Shown here in pieces: positions 21,508 through 30,721 of a stretch of DNA of 34,938 nt. The translations under genes were made by a program, and so were the position numbers. Below the pieces are notes generated by a model, which had not been told where the DNA came from, searched no databases, and saw only the letters and a program-made list of their open reading frames with translations. Numbering within the stretch: position 1 is the first letter of the stretch; each line of letters opens with the position of its first letter. Source of the DNA: Sphingomonadaceae bacterium 3R27E2-A (lineage in GTDB: Bacteria; Pseudomonadota; Alphaproteobacteria; Sphingomonadales; Sphingomonadaceae); NCBI GenBank assembly GCA_005503165.1, contig SCNT01000045.1, forward strand, positions 1 through 34,938, given 5' to 3'.

Positions 21508-22544
21508 TGCCAGCGTCTTCAAACTCCGACACCAAAACCATGAACATGATCGAGGCGATCAACAGCGCCATGGACGTCATGCTCGAGCGCGATCCCAACA
21601 CGGTGGTGATGGGCGAGGATGTCGGCTTTTTCGGCGGGGTGTTCCGTGCGACCGCGGGCCTGCAGAAAAAGCATGGCAAGACGCGCGTCTTCGACACGCC
21701 GATCAACGAATGCGGCATCATCGGCGTCGCGGTCGGCATGGGCGCCTATGGCCTGCGTCCGGTCCCCGAAATCCAGTTCGCCGACTATATCTACCCCGGG
21801 CTCGACCAGCTGGTCAGCGAGGCCGCGCGGCTGCGCTACCGCTCGGCGAACGACTATATCTGTCCGATGACGGTACGAACTCCGTTTGGGGGCGGCATTT
21901 TCGGCGGGCAGACGCACAGCCAGTCGCCCGAAAGCATCATGACGCACATCTGCGGCGTGAAGACGGTAATCCCGTCGAACCCTTATGATGCCAAGGGCCT
22001 GCTGATCGCGGCGATCGAGGACAACGACCCCGTCGTCTTCCTCGAACCCAAGCGCATCTACAACGGCCCGTTCAGCGGCTATTACGACCGCCCGGTCGAA
22101 CCCTGGTCAAAACATGACGCGAGCACGGTGCCGGAAGGCTATTACCGCATCGACCTCGGCAAGGCCGCGACCGTCCGCGAGGGCGAGGCGCTGACGATCC
22201 TCGCCTATGGCACGATGGTGCATGTGACGAAGACGATCGTCGAGGAAATGCGTATCGACGCCGAAATCCTCGACCTGCGCACCTTGCTGCCGCTCGACAT
22301 CGAGGCGATCGAGGCGTCGGTGAAGAAGACCGGCCGCTGCCTGATCGTCCACGAGGCGACGCGCACCTCGGGCTTCGGCGCCGAGCTTGCGGCGCTGGTG
22401 CAGGAACGCTGCTTCTACCATCTCGAGGCGCCGGTCGAACGTGTCACCGGCTTCGACACGCCCTATCCGCACAGCCTCGAATGGGCCTATTTTCCCGGCC
22501 CCGTGCGCATCGCGACCGCGCTCACGAAAATCTTGAAGGACTGA
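21507..22544 (+). CDS. bkdA2: Branched-chain 2-oxoacid dehydrogenase E1 beta
   Basis: 345 residues. MNMIEAINSAMDVMLERDPN, MGEDVGFFGGVFRAT, FDTPINECGIIGVAVGMGAY, EIQFADYIYPGLDQL, TPFGGGIFGGQTHSQSPES and VFLEPKRIYN are the transketolase-like beta-subunit motifs in order, with the C-terminal domain (LTILAYGTMVHV; LDLRTLLPLD). It forms an alpha2beta2 heterotetramer with the preceding product. ATG 21507 follows an in-frame ATG at 21504; either may serve, and the overlap with E1 alpha (TGATG) implies coupling. Confidence 0.93.
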   Translation: MPASSNSDTKTMNMIEAINSAMDVMLERDPNTVVMGEDVGFFGGVFRATAGLQKKHGKTRVFDTPINECGIIGVAVGMGAYGLRPVPEIQFADYIYPGLDQLVSEAARLRYRSANDYICPMTVRTPFGGGIFGGQTHSQSPESIMTHICGVKTVIPSNPYDAKGLLIAAIEDNDPVVFLEPKRIYNGPFSGYYDRPVEPWSKHDASTVPEGYYRIDLGKAATVREGEALTILAYGTMVHVTKTIVEEMRIDAEILDLRTLLPLDIEAIEASVKKTGRCLIVHEATRTSGFGAELAALVQERCFYHLEAPVERVTGFDTPYPHSLEWAYFPGPVRIATALTKILKD

Positions 22545-22548
22545 CGTC

Positions 22549-23838
22549 ATGGCCCGCTATTCATTCCGTCTGCCCGACATCGGCGAAGGCATCGCCGAGG
22601 CCGAAATCGTCGCCTGGCATGTGAAGATCGGCGAGCGCGTCGAGGAAGATGCGCAGCTCGCCGACATGATGACCGACAAGGCGACCGTCGAAATGGAATC
22701 GCCGGTGTCGGGGATCGTCGTCGAACTGGCGGGCGAGGTCGGCGACCTGATCCCGATCGGGTCGACGCTCGCGGTGATCGAGACTGATGGCGACGGGGAT
22801 GGCGAAGTCGAAGCGCCGCCGGCCGATACGCCGGTCGAGGAAGAAATCATCGCGGAAACGCCGGGCGCTGAAGAAGTGTCGGTCGCCGAAGTTGCCGCGC
22901 CCGCGCCTGTCGCGGCGCCTGCGCCCACCCCGGCACCCGCACCCGCGCCGGCCCCGGTGGTCGCCCCGGCGCACGACCGGCAGGTCCTCGCATCGCCCGC
23001 GGTCCGCGCGCGCGCGAAGGACCTCGGCGTCGATCTCGGCCAGGTCCAGGCAGAGGGCGACCGCATCCGCCATTCGGACCTCGACGCGTTCCTGCGCTAC
23101 AGCGGCCGGCAGGGCTATCACGCCCCCGGCGCGAGCCGCGCGCGCGCGGACGAGCCGGTCAAGGTCATCGGCATGCGCCGCAAGATCGCCGAGAATATGG
23201 CGACCGCGAAGCGCGCGATCCCGCATTTCACCTATGTCGAGGAGATGGACGTCACCGCGCTCGAGGATATGCGTGCGGACCTCAACGCCAACCGCGGCGG
23301 CCGCCCGAAGCTGACGATGCTGCCCTTCCTGATCGTCGCGATCTGCCGCACGATCCCTGAGTTCCCGATGATCAACGCACGCTACGACGATGAGGGCGGC
23401 GTGGTGACGCGCTATGGCGCGGTGCACCTCGGCATGGCGACACAGACCGATGCGGGGCTGATGGTCCCGGTGATCCGCGACGCGCAGGACAAGAATGTCT
23501 GGCAACTCGCGAGCGAAATCAGCCGCTTGGCGGAGGCCGCGCGCACGGGCAAGGCGAAGGTCGAGGAACTGACCGGCGGCACGCTGACCGTGACCTCGCT
23601 CGGCCCGCTCGGCGGCATCGCGACGACGCCTGTGATCAACCGCCCCGAGGTTGCGATCATCGGCCCGAACAAGATCGTCGAGCGGCCGGTGTTCGACGGC
23701 GACGACATCCGCCGCGCGAAGCTGATGAACCTGTCGATCAGCTGCGACCACCGGGTCGTCGATGGCTGGGATGCGGCAAGCTATGTCCAGGCGCTCAAGA
23801 AGCTGATCGAGACGCCGGTCCTGCTGTTCGCGGACTAA
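22549..23838 (+). CDS. bkdB: Branched-chain 2-oxoacid dehydrogenase E2 (dihydrolipoyl acyltransferase)
   Basis: 429 residues. One lipoyl domain (1-80, lipoylated Lys44 in MTDKATVEMES), an Ala/Pro-rich flexible linker (about 110-145), an E1/E3-binding domain (LASPAVRARAKDLGVDLGQV, about 145-185), and the catalytic domain ending ISCDHRVVDGWDAA, where His and Asp of HRVVDG act in acyl transfer to CoA. The gene follows E1 beta by 4 bases. No E3 (lipoamide dehydrogenase) gene follows; E3 must be supplied from elsewhere. It converges with the large DUF11 gene. Confidence 0.94.
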   Translation: MARYSFRLPDIGEGIAEAEIVAWHVKIGERVEEDAQLADMMTDKATVEMESPVSGIVVELAGEVGDLIPIGSTLAVIETDGDGDGEVEAPPADTPVEEEIIAETPGAEEVSVAEVAAPAPVAAPAPTPAPAPAPAPVVAPAHDRQVLASPAVRARAKDLGVDLGQVQAEGDRIRHSDLDAFLRYSGRQGYHAPGASRARADEPVKVIGMRRKIAENMATAKRAIPHFTYVEEMDVTALEDMRADLNANRGGRPKLTMLPFLIVAICRTIPEFPMINARYDDEGGVVTRYGAVHLGMATQTDAGLMVPVIRDAQDKNVWQLASEISRLAEAARTGKAKVEELTGGTLTVTSLGPLGGIATTPVINRPEVAIIGPNKIVERPVFDGDDIRRAKLMNLSISCDHRVVDGWDAASYVQALKKLIETPVLLFAD

Positions 23839-23853
23839 CGCCTGACCAACAAC

Positions 23854-23932
23854 CCGTTTGTGTCGAGCGAAGTCGAGACACGTGAAGCCACGCGCGAACG
23901 CGGCGTGTCTCGACTTCGCTCGACACGAACGG
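23854..23932. repeat. Long inverted repeat between convergent genes
   Basis: Left arm 23854-23882 and right arm 23904-23932 are 29 bases each and match at 28 positions; the core GTGTCGAGCGAAGTCGAGAC is itself semi-palindromic, with a 21-base loop. I recall this core as a dispersed intergenic repeat in sphingomonads. Here it sits between two converging genes and may act as a bidirectional terminator or a REP/MITE-like unit. Confidence 0.85.
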
Positions 23933-23946
23933 AATTGGGGTCGGAC

Positions 23947-26900
23947 TTAGAGCCCCAGCCCCTGGAAGCTCGTCTGGTCGAACTTCAGCTTGAAGGTCAA
24001 ATAGGCGCCCGAGCGCGAATAGCGGCTGCCCTCGAAATCGCGGTCGTGGAAGCCTGCGAAATTATAGCCGAGCGTCACATTCGCATTCTTCATCGGCGCC
24101 AGCGTGACCGTCGGGCCGCCCGCCCAGCTCACCGTATCGCCGCCGGTGCCGACGCGCACGGTGCCCGATGCCCCGACGTCGACATGCTCGCCGAGGTTGA
24201 AGCGGAAGTCGGCGCCGAGCAGGTTCGACCAGCCCTTCACATCATCGACGCCATACTTGTCGAAATTATAGCGCGTGCCCCAGAAAAAACCGACTTCGGC
24301 GCGTTCGTACCACATGCGGTCGGCGCCGCGGCGTCCATCGAGTTCGCGGTTGCCCATCGGGGTCCAGTTGACCGACAGGCTGTTGAGCGCGCGGCGGCTT
24401 GTCGCGTCGCCGTCGATGGTCAGCTCGCCGCCGCCGATCGGGCCCGGTTGGCCCGCGATGGCACCCCGCACCTTGTCCGAGCGGAACTCGGTCTTGTTGA
24501 GCCACGACACGCGCGATTCGGCGGGGCGATGCGCCCAGCTCATCTCGAAACTCATGACTTCGGTCGTAGGGACCGTGCCGGCGCCGCTCGCCTTGGCGTA
24601 AGTAAAGAGCGCCCCTAGCGCGCGGCCCTCGCCGAGCTGGCGGAGGCCGCCGAGCGTCAGCCCATAGCGATTGGCAAGCTCGCCATCGCGAAATTCGGCG
24701 CGCCCCGTCAACGTCCAGCGCTCGGTGCGGTACGTCGCGCCGGTGCTGATTGCGACGAAATCCTCGGTCAGCGTCCCGTTCCCGCCGAGAAATCCGCCCG
24801 AGGCGACCGGATGCTCGGGGTTGAGCACATCGCCGGCGCGGATTCCGCCCAGCGTGCGGTTGCCGTCGACCGACAGATCGACCGTCAGCTTCTTGCCGAG
24901 CCGCAGCGACTGCGACAGGCCGTAAGCGGCGAAGCTGCGCGGGCCATATTCGCCGATATCCTGCCGGTTCGCCGTCGCGAGCAGCCGCGCACCGGCCCAG
25001 GGCGCCAGGTCGAAGCCGAGCCGCGCGGTACGCGCCTTGATGCTGTCGCCGTCGGCGATCTCGTAGCTGCCGACGAGGTTGACGTCTCGCGTGATCGCGA
25101 AGCGCGCGCCCAAACGGTGGCGGGTCGGGAAATCGACGCTTGCATCCTTGCCGCCCAAGGCAAATTCGGTCTGCGCGTCGAGTTCGAGGCGCTTTTCGAA
25201 CAGGCGCTGCGTCGCGCCGAACTGGACGATGTTCGAGCTGTTGCGTGTGCCGTCGCTCAGCCGGTCGTCGGCGTGGGTGATGCCGGCGCGCGCGACGGTT
25301 GTGCCATTGTCATATTCGACCAGCGCGCGCGCAGCACGGCGGCGCGAACCAACGTCGAGATAATCTTCCTGCCAGGCGCTGCCGGTCAGCGACAGCGTGC
25401 GCGTGGCACGTAGCCGCGCATCGACGCCGAACTTGCGCGTGCCGTCCTCTCCCCGGTTGAGCTGGCCCGCGCCGAAACCCGTCTCGCGTTCGCGGACATA
25501 GGCGAGCACGTCGACCGTGCGGCTGTGATGCTCGGCCTCGACCAGCCACGCCGTCGCGCGGCCCGCGGCGGCGACCGCGCTGCCGCCCTTGGCCGAGGCG
25601 TCGCTAACCGCGAATTCGGCGCGGATTTCGGTGTCGACATTCGGGCGATAGCGCGCATCGACGCCCCCGAGGTTGGTCTTCGCGTCGCTGTCCTCGTCGT
25701 GGATGAAGGTGGCGCCGACGCGAAGCTTCTCGTCGCTCGACTGATAACTCACACGCCCGCCCGCGTTGAGCACGCGCTCGCCGATGCCGTCGACCTCATA
25801 TTCGGCGACGATGAACTGCGGGTCGAGCCCCGACGAGCGGCTGAGCACCGGCTCGCGGAAGCGCAATGTGCCGGCGAAATAATCGATGTCGTAATCGATG
25901 TGGCGCGTCAGCGTGCGCGTCTCGACGATGCGCTCGCTGTGCAGCCGGTCGCGCGTCTCGATGACGATCCGCTCGCTGTTGGGCAGGATATCCTTGGCGC
26001 CGAGCTGGTAGGGGCCGGTCAGGCCGTTGCCCTGGATCTCGTCGCGGCGGAAGCGGTACGGCGTGTCGGCGGCGAAGGCGGTCGCGGCGACGTTCGGGCC
26101 GCGATATTCGGCCTTGCCGCCGTTGAGCGCGCGCTGGTAGCGGGCGAGTTGCGGCTCCGAAATGCCGGTCTCGAAATCGCCGAACATCGCGTAGAATTGC
26201 GGACGTTCCAGCCTTAGGTAGAGCTTGCGCACCGAGGCGGCGTCGTAGCGCGTCTCGTTGCGGTCGGCATAGATGGTGTAATAGGCGCGCGGATCGATCA
26301 CGCCGCCGAAACGCGTGTCGTCCTTGTCCTTGTCGCTGTCATAAGCAAGCGTTATCAACCACTTACCGCGCACGCGGCCCTTGGCATAGAGCGCGAGGCG
26401 TGCGTCGCCATTGAGGTCGTCAAGCGTTTCGGCGACCGGTTCCATGCGATCGTCGAGCGTGTTGTAGCCGATCGTGCCCGCGGCGAAGCCGACGACGGTC
26501 CACGGACGATTGCCGGGATCGAGCCAGGTTTCGATCGTCTGGTTGCGGGTGACCTTGTCGTCGCGGAAGGCGAAGTCGATCGTCAGCGTGCCGGATGCGG
26601 TCGTGGGTTCGAGTTCGATATAGGCGATGCCGTCGTCGCCGGCGATCTTCCACACCGGCCGCGCGCGCTCGAGGCCCGACAGCTGGCGCGCTTGCTGCGC
26701 ATCGGCCTCGACCGCGGGATAATAGGGGGCAGGGACGCTGAAATCGCCGGTCAGGCCGCTGCGGATGGGCTTGCCGTCGCGGTCGGTCAGGCGGACCGCG
26801 AGCACCGGGCGCGTAACGCCGTCGGCGATCAGCACCGACTTTTCGCGGATCAGCGCCGCGCGCATCGGGGTGATCGAATAATGGACGCTGCGTTCGAGGG

Positions 26901-29046
26901 TTTCGACCACAGCACCGTTGGCGTCTTTGACTGTGGCGACGAGGCGGTTCTCGCCCTCGCGGATCTCGATCCCGCGCCAGACGCTGACCACGACCAGGCC
27001 ATCGCCCGACTTGCGCGCGCCTTCGTAAGCGAGCGGATCGACGGGTTTGCCGTTGATCATGAGCGTCACCGTCTGCCCCGGTGCGTGCTTGATCGCGGCA
27101 CGTACCGCCTTGGCGCGCGGGTTGTGGTCGGGGGTTGGGAAAAGCCAGCCGATGCCGGGGGCTTCGCCTGCCAGCCAGTCGCGGTTCGCGCCCGCGGCGT
27201 CGGGGTCGCTGAGCACGACCGGCGCCTCGACCGTGCTCGTGTTCGGAGCGGCGCGCGGGGCGCTGGCAATGGCGCGGAAATCGGCGCGTTTCAGCGAGCC
27301 GCCACGGCCCTGCACGAAGCGCGAGATCGCGCTGCCCGCGCTCGCCGTCGAGCGCGCGCAGTCGACCGGTGCCCGGTCCAGCGGCAGCGTCGACGGGTCG
27401 ATCTGCACCACATGCAGCCCGGGGCGCACGCCCTCGAAATGATAGCGGCCGTCCTGGTCGGTGACCGCATAGCTGCCGTCCTGCAGCATCACGCGCACGC
27501 CGTCGATCCCGGCGGACTTGCCCGGATTCACGCCGCAGCCGCCGTCGGTGATGCGCCCGATGATCGTCATCCGGTCGCCCAGCTGGCCACGCTTGATCGA
27601 CACGGTCGCCTCCGAGACGTTCGACGTCGCGCCGCGATTATCGGTCGCGGTGGCTCGATTGAGGGCGTTCCCAGGCTGCGCGGACACGATTACTTCGGCG
27701 AGATAGGTGAGCAAAACCCGCTGCCCCGCTGCGAGCGCGGGCAGGGTGACGCTGAAGTCGCGGCCGTTTTCGGCGACAACAGGATCGACGCGCACGCCAT
27801 CCGCGCGCACCGTGTCGAGCCGCAGCCGCATCCCCTTGGGCAGCGCGTCGCGGACGGTCACCACGCCGCTACTTCGGCGCGAATCGCGGTTCGATACCTC
27901 GATCCGGTACTGGATCGCGTCGCCGGGCACGGCGACCTGCGTCGAGGTTGTCTTGCGCACGACCAACTCGCCGCCGGGCTGGTCGACGGGAATGTCGATC
28001 CGCACCGGCGCGGGGTCGGCCAGCGTGAACGCCGCGCCGTAGCTGCCGCCGGTAATCGTGTAGGGCAGCCCGTCATCGGGGCGGCGGAAACGGGCCAAGG
28101 CCGAAGGATCGGCGGTCGACGGCGCGGTGAAAGGCGCGGGCGGCTCGACCAACAGGCGATAGGTCCCGGGCGCGACAAAGGGGAAACGATAGTCGCCGGG
28201 CGGGAAACTATAGACGGCGCCGCCGCTGTCGGTGACGCTCTGGCCGGTGACCACGCTGGAGGGATAAGTCGACACGCCGTCGTCGCCGAACACGCGCGCC
28301 GGCTGGCCGGTCGCGGCGTCGACGATCGTCACGCGGCTGCCCGCGACGGGCGCGCCGTCGCCGCTGTCGAAGACAATGCCGAATGGGTCGACGAGGAAGC
28401 TGATCTCGGCGGTCGCAACTAGGTCGGCGTGCGCCGCGTCGCTCACGCGCATCGTCACGGTCGATCCCGGTGCCACCGACAGGCGGCAATCGCCCGCCAC
28501 CAGCGGTGGTGGAATGCCGATGGTGTTGATAATCCCGATGAATTCGCCGCTGATCGACGTGGTTTCGGACAGGGTGATGCGTTCGCGATCGCCATTTTCG
28601 AGCTCGAGCGTCACGTCGAGCGTGTCGCGAGCATCGGCACTGACGTTGGCGCTGGCAAGCGTGACGCCCACCACGAGCACTTCGCCGGCATGGAAGCGCC
28701 CCGTGGGCTGCAGCGAGGCCGGGTCGGTGGGAAGCGAGGCGAAAACGCCGCTCGGTTCGATCAGGCTGGGGCCATCGGTGCCCTGGCAGCGCGTCGGGAC
28801 GACCGGTGCCGACACCGAGCCGAGATTGTTGGTCAGCCGGTAGGTGCGAATGCCTGGCCGCTCGGGGGGCAGGGGCGTGACGGATACGTCGACGCGGTTC
28901 GACAGCGTCCGTCCGCTCGCGCCGCTCGCGGTCCATTCGGCCGTCGCAGTATTGGAAATGATCTGGGCGTGCGCGGTCGTCGCGGGCAGCGCCGCTGCCG
29001 CGACCAATGTGGCCGCAAATGCCAGATATTTCGAAAAAATGGCCAT
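23947..29046 (-). CDS. Large exported DUF11-domain protein with predicted outer-membrane barrel
   Basis: 1699 residues. Signal peptide MAIFSKYLAFAATLVAAAAL ending AHA-Q (cut after 27). Then an IISNTATAEW...SNRVDVSV module (28-60), Ig-like regions, a DUF11 domain at about 357-485 (GGELVVRKTTSTQVAVPGDA) and a carboxypeptidase-regulatory/SdrD-B-like fold at about 490-555 (VMLQDGSYAVTDQDGRYHFE). From about 835 onward alternating aromatic/polar strands (GTIGYNTLDD ... GAYLTFKLKF) indicate an outer-membrane beta-barrel. A segment near 1020-1065 (PNSERIVIE ... YDIDYFAGTLRF) resembles one repeated in very large outer-membrane proteins. It ends a four-gene locus. Function unknown; surface assembly or export is inferred. 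Confidence 0.8.
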   Translation of the reverse strand: MAIFSKYLAFAATLVAAAALPATTAHAQIISNTATAEWTASGASGRTLSNRVDVSVTPLPPERPGIRTYRLTNNLGSVSAPVVPTRCQGTDGPSLIEPSGVFASLPTDPASLQPTGRFHAGEVLVVGVTLASANVSADARDTLDVTLELENGDRERITLSETTSISGEFIGIINTIGIPPPLVAGDCRLSVAPGSTVTMRVSDAAHADLVATAEISFLVDPFGIVFDSGDGAPVAGSRVTIVDAATGQPARVFGDDGVSTYPSSVVTGQSVTDSGGAVYSFPPGDYRFPFVAPGTYRLLVEPPAPFTAPSTADPSALARFRRPDDGLPYTITGGSYGAAFTLADPAPVRIDIPVDQPGGELVVRKTTSTQVAVPGDAIQYRIEVSNRDSRRSSGVVTVRDALPKGMRLRLDTVRADGVRVDPVVAENGRDFSVTLPALAAGQRVLLTYLAEVIVSAQPGNALNRATATDNRGATSNVSEATVSIKRGQLGDRMTIIGRITDGGCGVNPGKSAGIDGVRVMLQDGSYAVTDQDGRYHFEGVRPGLHVVQIDPSTLPLDRAPVDCARSTASAGSAISRFVQGRGGSLKRADFRAIASAPRAAPNTSTVEAPVVLSDPDAAGANRDWLAGEAPGIGWLFPTPDHNPRAKAVRAAIKHAPGQTVTLMINGKPVDPLAYEGARKSGDGLVVVSVWRGIEIREGENRLVATVKDANGAVVETLERSVHYSITPMRAALIREKSVLIADGVTRPVLAVRLTDRDGKPIRSGLTGDFSVPAPYYPAVEADAQQARQLSGLERARPVWKIAGDDGIAYIELEPTTASGTLTIDFAFRDDKVTRNQTIETWLDPGNRPWTVVGFAAGTIGYNTLDDRMEPVAETLDDLNGDARLALYAKGRVRGKWLITLAYDSDKDKDDTRFGGVIDPRAYYTIYADRNETRYDAASVRKLYLRLERPQFYAMFGDFETGISEPQLARYQRALNGGKAEYRGPNVAATAFAADTPYRFRRDEIQGNGLTGPYQLGAKDILPNSERIVIETRDRLHSERIVETRTLTRHIDYDIDYFAGTLRFREPVLSRSSGLDPQFIVAEYEVDGIGERVLNAGGRVSYQSSDEKLRVGATFIHDEDSDAKTNLGGVDARYRPNVDTEIRAEFAVSDASAKGGSAVAAAGRATAWLVEAEHHSRTVDVLAYVRERETGFGAGQLNRGEDGTRKFGVDARLRATRTLSLTGSAWQEDYLDVGSRRRAARALVEYDNGTTVARAGITHADDRLSDGTRNSSNIVQFGATQRLFEKRLELDAQTEFALGGKDASVDFPTRHRLGARFAITRDVNLVGSYEIADGDSIKARTARLGFDLAPWAGARLLATANRQDIGEYGPRSFAAYGLSQSLRLGKKLTVDLSVDGNRTLGGIRAGDVLNPEHPVASGGFLGGNGTLTEDFVAISTGATYRTERWTLTGRAEFRDGELANRYGLTLGGLRQLGEGRALGALFTYAKASGAGTVPTTEVMSFEMSWAHRPAESRVSWLNKTEFRSDKVRGAIAGQPGPIGGGELTIDGDATSRRALNSLSVNWTPMGNRELDGRRGADRMWYERAEVGFFWGTRYNFDKYGVDDVKGWSNLLGADFRFNLGEHVDVGASGTVRVGTGGDTVSWAGGPTVTLAPMKNANVTLGYNFAGFHDRDFEGSRYSRSGAYLTFKLKFDQTSFQGLGL

Positions 29047-29115
29047 GGGTGCTCGGGCAAGGGGGAGCGCCGCCGGAACGCGTCCGGCGTCGCTGCCCTC
29101 ATCCCTTTTCCGCGA

Positions 29116-30171
29116 TCAGTTGACGGTGGCGCGGAAGACCAGCGTGCGCGTCGCGCCCGCCGCCACCGTGGCGATCGTCCCCGACACGACGGGCGCGGCA
29201 TAGCTGCCTCCCGCCGCACCATCGGCATTGCAGGTTCCGGCGGTGACCGTCCCGTTGAGCAGGATCGTGCTCGCGGTATAGGTCAGCTGCGTCGGCACGC
29301 TGTCGCTGATCGACACGCTCGTCGCATCGGCGCTGCCCGTGTTGGCCACCGCGATGCAATATTCGACCGTCGCGCCCGGGATCATCTTCGGGTTCGAGGT
29401 CAGGTTGAACGGGTCGGAGATGACGCGGCTGGTCTTGGTCACCGTCAGCGTCGCCGTCTGCACCGTATAATCGTCGTCGTCGCTGTGCGAGGCGTCGCGA
29501 TTGGCGTCGTTGACGCCGATGCCGTCGGCAAAGACGGTGTCCTTGGCCGCCGTGTTGGCGCCCGCGGTCTGGCTGACCGCCGCACCCTGGCTGCCCGCGG
29601 TGCCGCCTTCACGCGCCGTGGCGCGCAATTGCACCCCCGCGATCGAGCCGTTGGCAAGCCCGGTGGGGATGTCGGCAAGCACGAAGATCCGCGCCGTCGC
29701 GTCGGCGGCGAGTTCGTCGACATAGGTGACGAGGGCGTCGCCCACGTCCCAGCTGCCAACCGTCCCGGTCGTCGGATTGTCGCGATAGACGCGGATATTG
29801 GTCGCGTTGAAGCTGTCGGTGCCGCCATGCGCCGCGGTGCCGCCCGTGATCTGGGTGGCCGCGAGCAGGAAGTCGAGCCCTTCGTTCGACGTGTTGGTCA
29901 CCTGGAAGGTGGTCACGGCATTCGTCTGCCCCGGCACGACATTGGTCGTGACGGTACCGACTTCTTCGACGAGCAGGTTGATCTTGCGGTCGACCACGAA
30001 GGTGTCCGACGCGCTCTGCTGAACCTGGCTCACGCCCCCGACCTGGAAGTCGACGGTGGCGGTATTCGTGATCGAGCTGCCTGCGGTCGTACCGGCGGCG
30101 AACGCCGGCGCGGAGGCGAAAGTAGCAATCGCCGCCAGACCCAAGGTGCCCATGTTCGTCAGCTTGGTCAT
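29116..30171 (-). CDS. Exported DUF11-type protein (paralogue of the gene at 30722)
   Basis: 351 residues from ATG 30171, chosen for TAGGAG 9 bases upstream. A signal peptide (MTKLTNMGTLGLAAIATFAS ... AFA-A) is followed by TAGSSITNTATVDFQVGG and an Ig-like domain (VTNTSNEGLDFLLAATQITG), a second (ARIFVLADIPTGLANGS), then a DUF11 domain (LTVTKTSRVISDPF ... VPTQLTYTAS) that ends exactly at the C-terminus (TRTLVFRATVN). One Cys pair is present in the last domain. No membrane anchor: secreted or periplasmic. Order of motifs matches the 334-residue paralogue upstream in the operon. Confidence 0.8.
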   Translation of the reverse strand: MTKLTNMGTLGLAAIATFASAPAFAAGTTAGSSITNTATVDFQVGGVSQVQQSASDTFVVDRKINLLVEEVGTVTTNVVPGQTNAVTTFQVTNTSNEGLDFLLAATQITGGTAAHGGTDSFNATNIRVYRDNPTTGTVGSWDVGDALVTYVDELAADATARIFVLADIPTGLANGSIAGVQLRATAREGGTAGSQGAAVSQTAGANTAAKDTVFADGIGVNDANRDASHSDDDDYTVQTATLTVTKTSRVISDPFNLTSNPKMIPGATVEYCIAVANTGSADATSVSISDSVPTQLTYTASTILLNGTVTAGTCNADGAAGGSYAAPVVSGTIATVAAGATRTLVFRATVN

Positions 30172-30245
30172 CAGCTGAACTCCTAGGCTTTGGTTGGTCG
30201 CCATTCCCCACCGCCGGCGACCATCAAGCGGCTGTTATTATGAGG

Positions 30246-30710
30246 TTATTTGACTATTCCCCGGAACATCAGCTTGCCCGTTCCACCCGCCGGGATCGGC
30301 TTCTGGAACGCCCAGCGGACGTGGGTGACGTCGGCGGGCTGCGCCGCGCGCGACGATCCGTCGCTCGTCCGCACGGTCATTTCGGGAAGCAGACCCCACG
30401 TCTTGCCTCCGTCGACCGAAACGAACGGGCGCGTGTCCCCGGCGTCGGCAAAGCTGACCGCCGCGGGCATCGGATTGGTGATGACGAACTTGTCGGCCGG
30501 TTGCGCGCTCGCGTTGCGGTAATTGAGCACGAAGACCAGCTTGTCGCCGGGAACGACGACCTTCGGCTCTTCGAGCAGCACCCGCTGCTTGCCGCTGGCG
30601 TCGGTCGAGACGCGTTCGACGAATACATTGTTGTCGAGCGCGACCTGATTGGCCGCCAAAGCCTGGCCCGGCAGGATCGCCGCGACAAATGCTAGGAAAA
30701 ACAGGCGCAT
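30246..30710 (-). CDS. Small exported single-domain DUF11-like protein
   Basis: 154 residues. ATG 30710 with GGAG 6 bases upstream is preferred to 30722. The signal peptide is MRLFFLAFVAAILPGQALAA. The mature protein is one beta-sandwich domain: VERVSTDASGKQRVLLEEPK, VVVPGDKLVFVLNYRNASAQ, ADKFVITNPMPAAVSFADAG, ending GGTGKLMFRGIVK. It lies between the two larger paralogues and shares their C-terminal FR-x-x-(V/I) strand. Probably periplasmic or secreted partner of the large barrel; role unknown. Confidence 0.78.
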   Translation of the reverse strand: MRLFFLAFVAAILPGQALAANQVALDNNVFVERVSTDASGKQRVLLEEPKVVVPGDKLVFVLNYRNASAQPADKFVITNPMPAAVSFADAGDTRPFVSVDGGKTWGLLPEMTVRTSDGSSRAAQPADVTHVRWAFQKPIPAGGTGKLMFRGIVK

Positions 30711-30721
30711 ATCATGCTCCA

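Noticed and set aside
26692..30186. Two long rightward frames (576 and 585 residues) across the DUF11 locus
   Set aside because: They are Arg/Gly/Ala-rich shadows; the opposite strand codes signal peptides and clear domains.
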